DNA from: Paludibacteraceae bacterium
GTDB taxonomy: Bacteria; Bacteroidota; Bacteroidia; Bacteroidales; Paludibacteraceae
Direction: 5' to 3'
Assembly: GCA_024401565.1 (NCBI GenBank)
Contig: JAKSKU010000006.1
Coordinates: 1-64,000, forward strand
DNA: 64,000 nucleotides
The notes beneath the pieces were generated by a model. That model saw only the letters and a list, made by a program, of their open reading frames with translations. It was not told where the DNA came from and ran no database searches. The translations under genes were made by a program, and so were the position numbers. Below are positions 62,450-64,000 of this stretch, piece by piece (positions within the stretch are counted from its first letter, which is position 1; each line of letters begins with the position of its first letter).

Positions 62450-63805
62450 ATGGAAGATCCAACAAATAATTATAGTTCACAAACTCCCCCTTCAGGGGGC
62501 CGGGGGGCTACAACTCCCCCTTCAGGGGGCCGGGGGGCTGCTTCAGGGGCTTTGTCTCTCTCCCCACTTCTTTTATTCTTTATATGTTACGTCGGAGGCA
62601 GTATCGCTCTTGGCGACTTCTACGCTATTCCGATTATAGTGGCTTTCGTGGTGACGAGCCTTTATGCGTTGTTGGTCTTCCGCAACGACACTTTCAATAA
62701 TCGTGTGATGGCTTTCGCACGTGGTGCCGGAAACGAAAACATCATGTATATGGTGTTGATCTTCATTTTGGCTGGTGGTTTTGCCTCACTCGCTAAAAGT
62801 ATCGGAGCTATCGACGCCACTGTCAACCTATGCCTTTATGCGTTGCCGACGTCGCTCCTCCTTCCTGGATTATTTCTTGCCACATGCTTGGTGTCGATGA
62901 GTATCGGCACTTCTGTAGGATCTATTGCCGCATTGGTGCCATTGGCTGCTGGACTTGCCGACCAGACTGGCAATAGTGTGGCTCTCTACACTGCCTGCAT
63001 CGTGGGTGGTGCTTTCTTCGGCGATAATCTTTCTTTCATCAGCGACACTACCATCGTTGCCACTCGTACACAGGGAATCGCCATGCACGAGAAATTCAAA
63101 GCGAATATCAAGATTGCCCTTCCTGCCGCACTCGTTTCGATGATAATCTACGTGGTGATGGGATTCGGTTCGGAGGCAAGCCACACGGTTCAATCCCCTG
63201 ATTTCTTACGCGTGCTTCCTTATTTGGTGGTGTTGGTTTTGGCTGTTTGTGGTATCAACGTCATCATTGTGCTTGCAATCGGTATCGCTCTATGCACGCT
63301 TCTTGCAATGTGTCTTGACGGTACTGCTTTCACCTCCATTATGCAGTCTGTCGACGGGGGAGTGAAAGGCATGAGTGAACTTATCATCGTCACGTTGCTT
63401 GCCGGAGGACTGATGGAGTTGATTAGAATAAATGGTGGTATCGACGTGGTGATGGATGCCATCAAACGAAGTGTTAAGAAACGTCGTGGGGCAGAGTTGA
63501 GCATCGGTGCACTTGTAATGGCTGCTGACTTCTGTACTGCCAACAACACTATCGCCATCTTAACAGTAAGCTCACTTGCTAAGGAGATTTCCGAACGATT
63601 CAATATCCCGCCTCGACGTGTGGCAAGTCTGCTCGACACGTGGAGCTGCATCGCACAGTCGATTATTCCGTATGGAGCCCAACTTCTAATCGCGTCGGGA
63701 CTTGCCCATATTGCGCCCACTGAGATTATCAGCCATCTCGTCTACCCATATATATTGGCCGTGATCACATTTGGGGTAAGTGTTATAGGAAAAAACCGTG
63801 CATAG
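62450..63805 (+). CDS. nhaC: NhaC-family Na+/H+ antiporter
   Basis: A 451-residue antiporter with about 12 membrane segments from residue 37 onward: GGSIALGDFYAIP, CLVSMSIGTSVGSIAALVPLAAGLA, GGAFFGDNLSFISDTTIVATRTQG (family signature) and AADFCTANNTIAI. Exchanges Na+ (or organic acid) for H+. The N-terminus before the first helix contains two copies of TPPSGGRGA, translated from a G/C-rich repeat and alien to the family. It overlaps its own terminator by its stop codon. Confidence 0.9.
   Translation: MEDPTNNYSSQTPPSGGRGATTPPSGGRGAASGALSLSPLLLFFICYVGGSIALGDFYAIPIIVAFVVTSLYALLVFRNDTFNNRVMAFARGAGNENIMYMVLIFILAGGFASLAKSIGAIDATVNLCLYALPTSLLLPGLFLATCLVSMSIGTSVGSIAALVPLAAGLADQTGNSVALYTACIVGGAFFGDNLSFISDTTIVATRTQGIAMHEKFKANIKIALPAALVSMIIYVVMGFGSEASHTVQSPDFLRVLPYLVVLVLAVCGINVIIVLAIGIALCTLLAMCLDGTAFTSIMQSVDGGVKGMSELIIVTLLAGGLMELIRINGGIDVVMDAIKRSVKKRRGAELSIGALVMAADFCTANNTIAILTVSSLAKEISERFNIPPRRVASLLDTWSCIAQSIIPYGAQLLIASGLAHIAPTEIISHLVYPYILAVITFGVSVIGKNRA
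62480..62540. repeat. G/C-rich repeats inside the nhaC coding sequence
   Basis: Two 30-31-nt units, each CTCCCCCTTCAGGGGGCCGG followed by GGGGCT, in frame (10 residues per unit). Confidence 0.85.
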
Positions 63806-63824
63806 ATCACTCTATACACGGTTT
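63793..63824. terminator. Bidirectional terminator overlapping the nhaC stop
   Basis: AAACCGTGCATAGA pairs with TCTATACACGGTTT; the nhaC stop codon TAG lies in the left arm. Confidence 0.65.
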
Positions 63825-63852
63825 AAACAAAGTTGAATAAGAATTTTCTGAT

Positions 63853-64000
63853 TTAGATGACCTCTATTCCCTTCTCTTTGCAGATCTCAAGTCCGATTCC
63901 ACCAAGCTTAAACTTCTGGATTTTACCTGAACCTGTTAGAGGGAATTGGTCGATGAAGAATACGTATTTAGGGATCTTGAATCTTGCGATCTTACCTTTG
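63853..64000 (-). CDS. AMP-dependent synthetase/ligase, 3' end only
   Basis: The last 49 codons are visible: [19 protein letters not shown] then [12 protein letters not shown], the A10 motif of acyl-CoA synthetase C-terminal domains, with the catalytic lysine in SGKIQK. The 5' part is outside the window. Substrate cannot be told from this piece. Confidence 0.85.
   Translation of the reverse strand, partial: KGKIARFKIPKYVFFIDQFPLTGSGKIQKFKLGGIGLEICKEKGIEVI

Noticed and set aside
61950..62540. Integron attC-like sites or classical insertion sequence
   Set aside because: Repeats are inverted around one gene, but no integrase or transposase is present and there are no target-site duplications that I can see.

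Overview
The window looks like a chromosome segment of an anaerobic Bacteroidales bacterium. Evidence: the Bacteroidetes -7 promoter box TAnnTTTG occurs ahead of many genes, recognisable Shine-Dalgarno sequences are scarce, many products are lipoproteins or carry type IX secretion (T9SS) C-terminal domains, FISUMP and WG-repeat proteins are present, and there is a strict-anaerobe oxygen defence set (rubrerythrin, flavodiiron protein, PerR) with a polyferredoxin. The species cannot be named from the sequence.

Layout. 1-9.2 kb: lipoprotein beta-carbonic anhydrase, HAD phosphatase, rfbB, several envelope proteins of unknown role, a WG-repeat protein, and the first of three AAA ATPases with a nuclease-like C-terminus (7508-8668). 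9.3-12.3 kb: a Tat-type aldo/keto reductase-ferredoxin and a NapH/NapG-like membrane polyferredoxin, probably one redox unit. 12.7-13.5 kb: YoeB-type toxin-antitoxin with a third small gene. 14.8-17.9 kb: a GH43-GH30-ricin-B secreted enzyme. 18.1-22.5 kb: dapB, lepB, a DUF3108 protein and a sigma-54 activator without a DNA-binding domain. 22.7-33.3 kb: a cello-oligosaccharide locus (GH94 phosphorylase, GH5 lipoprotein, two GPH transporters, a T9SS-exported GH8) with no SusC/SusD. 33.5-41.4 kb: tRNA-Leu, an omega-amidase-like hydrolase, a glycosyltransferase, a secreted nuclease and a 1534-residue beta-helix protein.

41.5-48 kb: a tightly coupled run of acyl carrier protein, ketosynthase, ketosynthase-like partner, deacetylase, LolA, lipoprotein, GT2 and DUF2062, resembling part of an aryl-polyene/flexirubin type cluster, followed by an LD-carboxypeptidase. 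48-50.4 kb: a tandem pair of T9SS-type SGNH esterases. 52.1-54.4 kb: rubrerythrin, flavodiiron protein and PerR. 54.7-55.8 kb: ilvE. 55.8-62.5 kb is accessory: two more ATPase/nuclease-fold genes and a DUF559 endonuclease, each set in its own repeat family, plus a candidate structured RNA ahead of a 65-residue HTH protein and a possible uracil-DNA-glycosylase-like protein. The window ends with an NhaC antiporter and the 3' end of an AMP-dependent ligase.

The most unusual theme is the repeats. All four nuclease-fold accessory genes (three ATPases and DUF559) sit beside distinct palindromic or tandem repeats. Other dispersed repeats have entered coding sequence: they supply stop codons or C-termini of three genes, a linker in the polyferredoxin and the N-terminus of NhaC.
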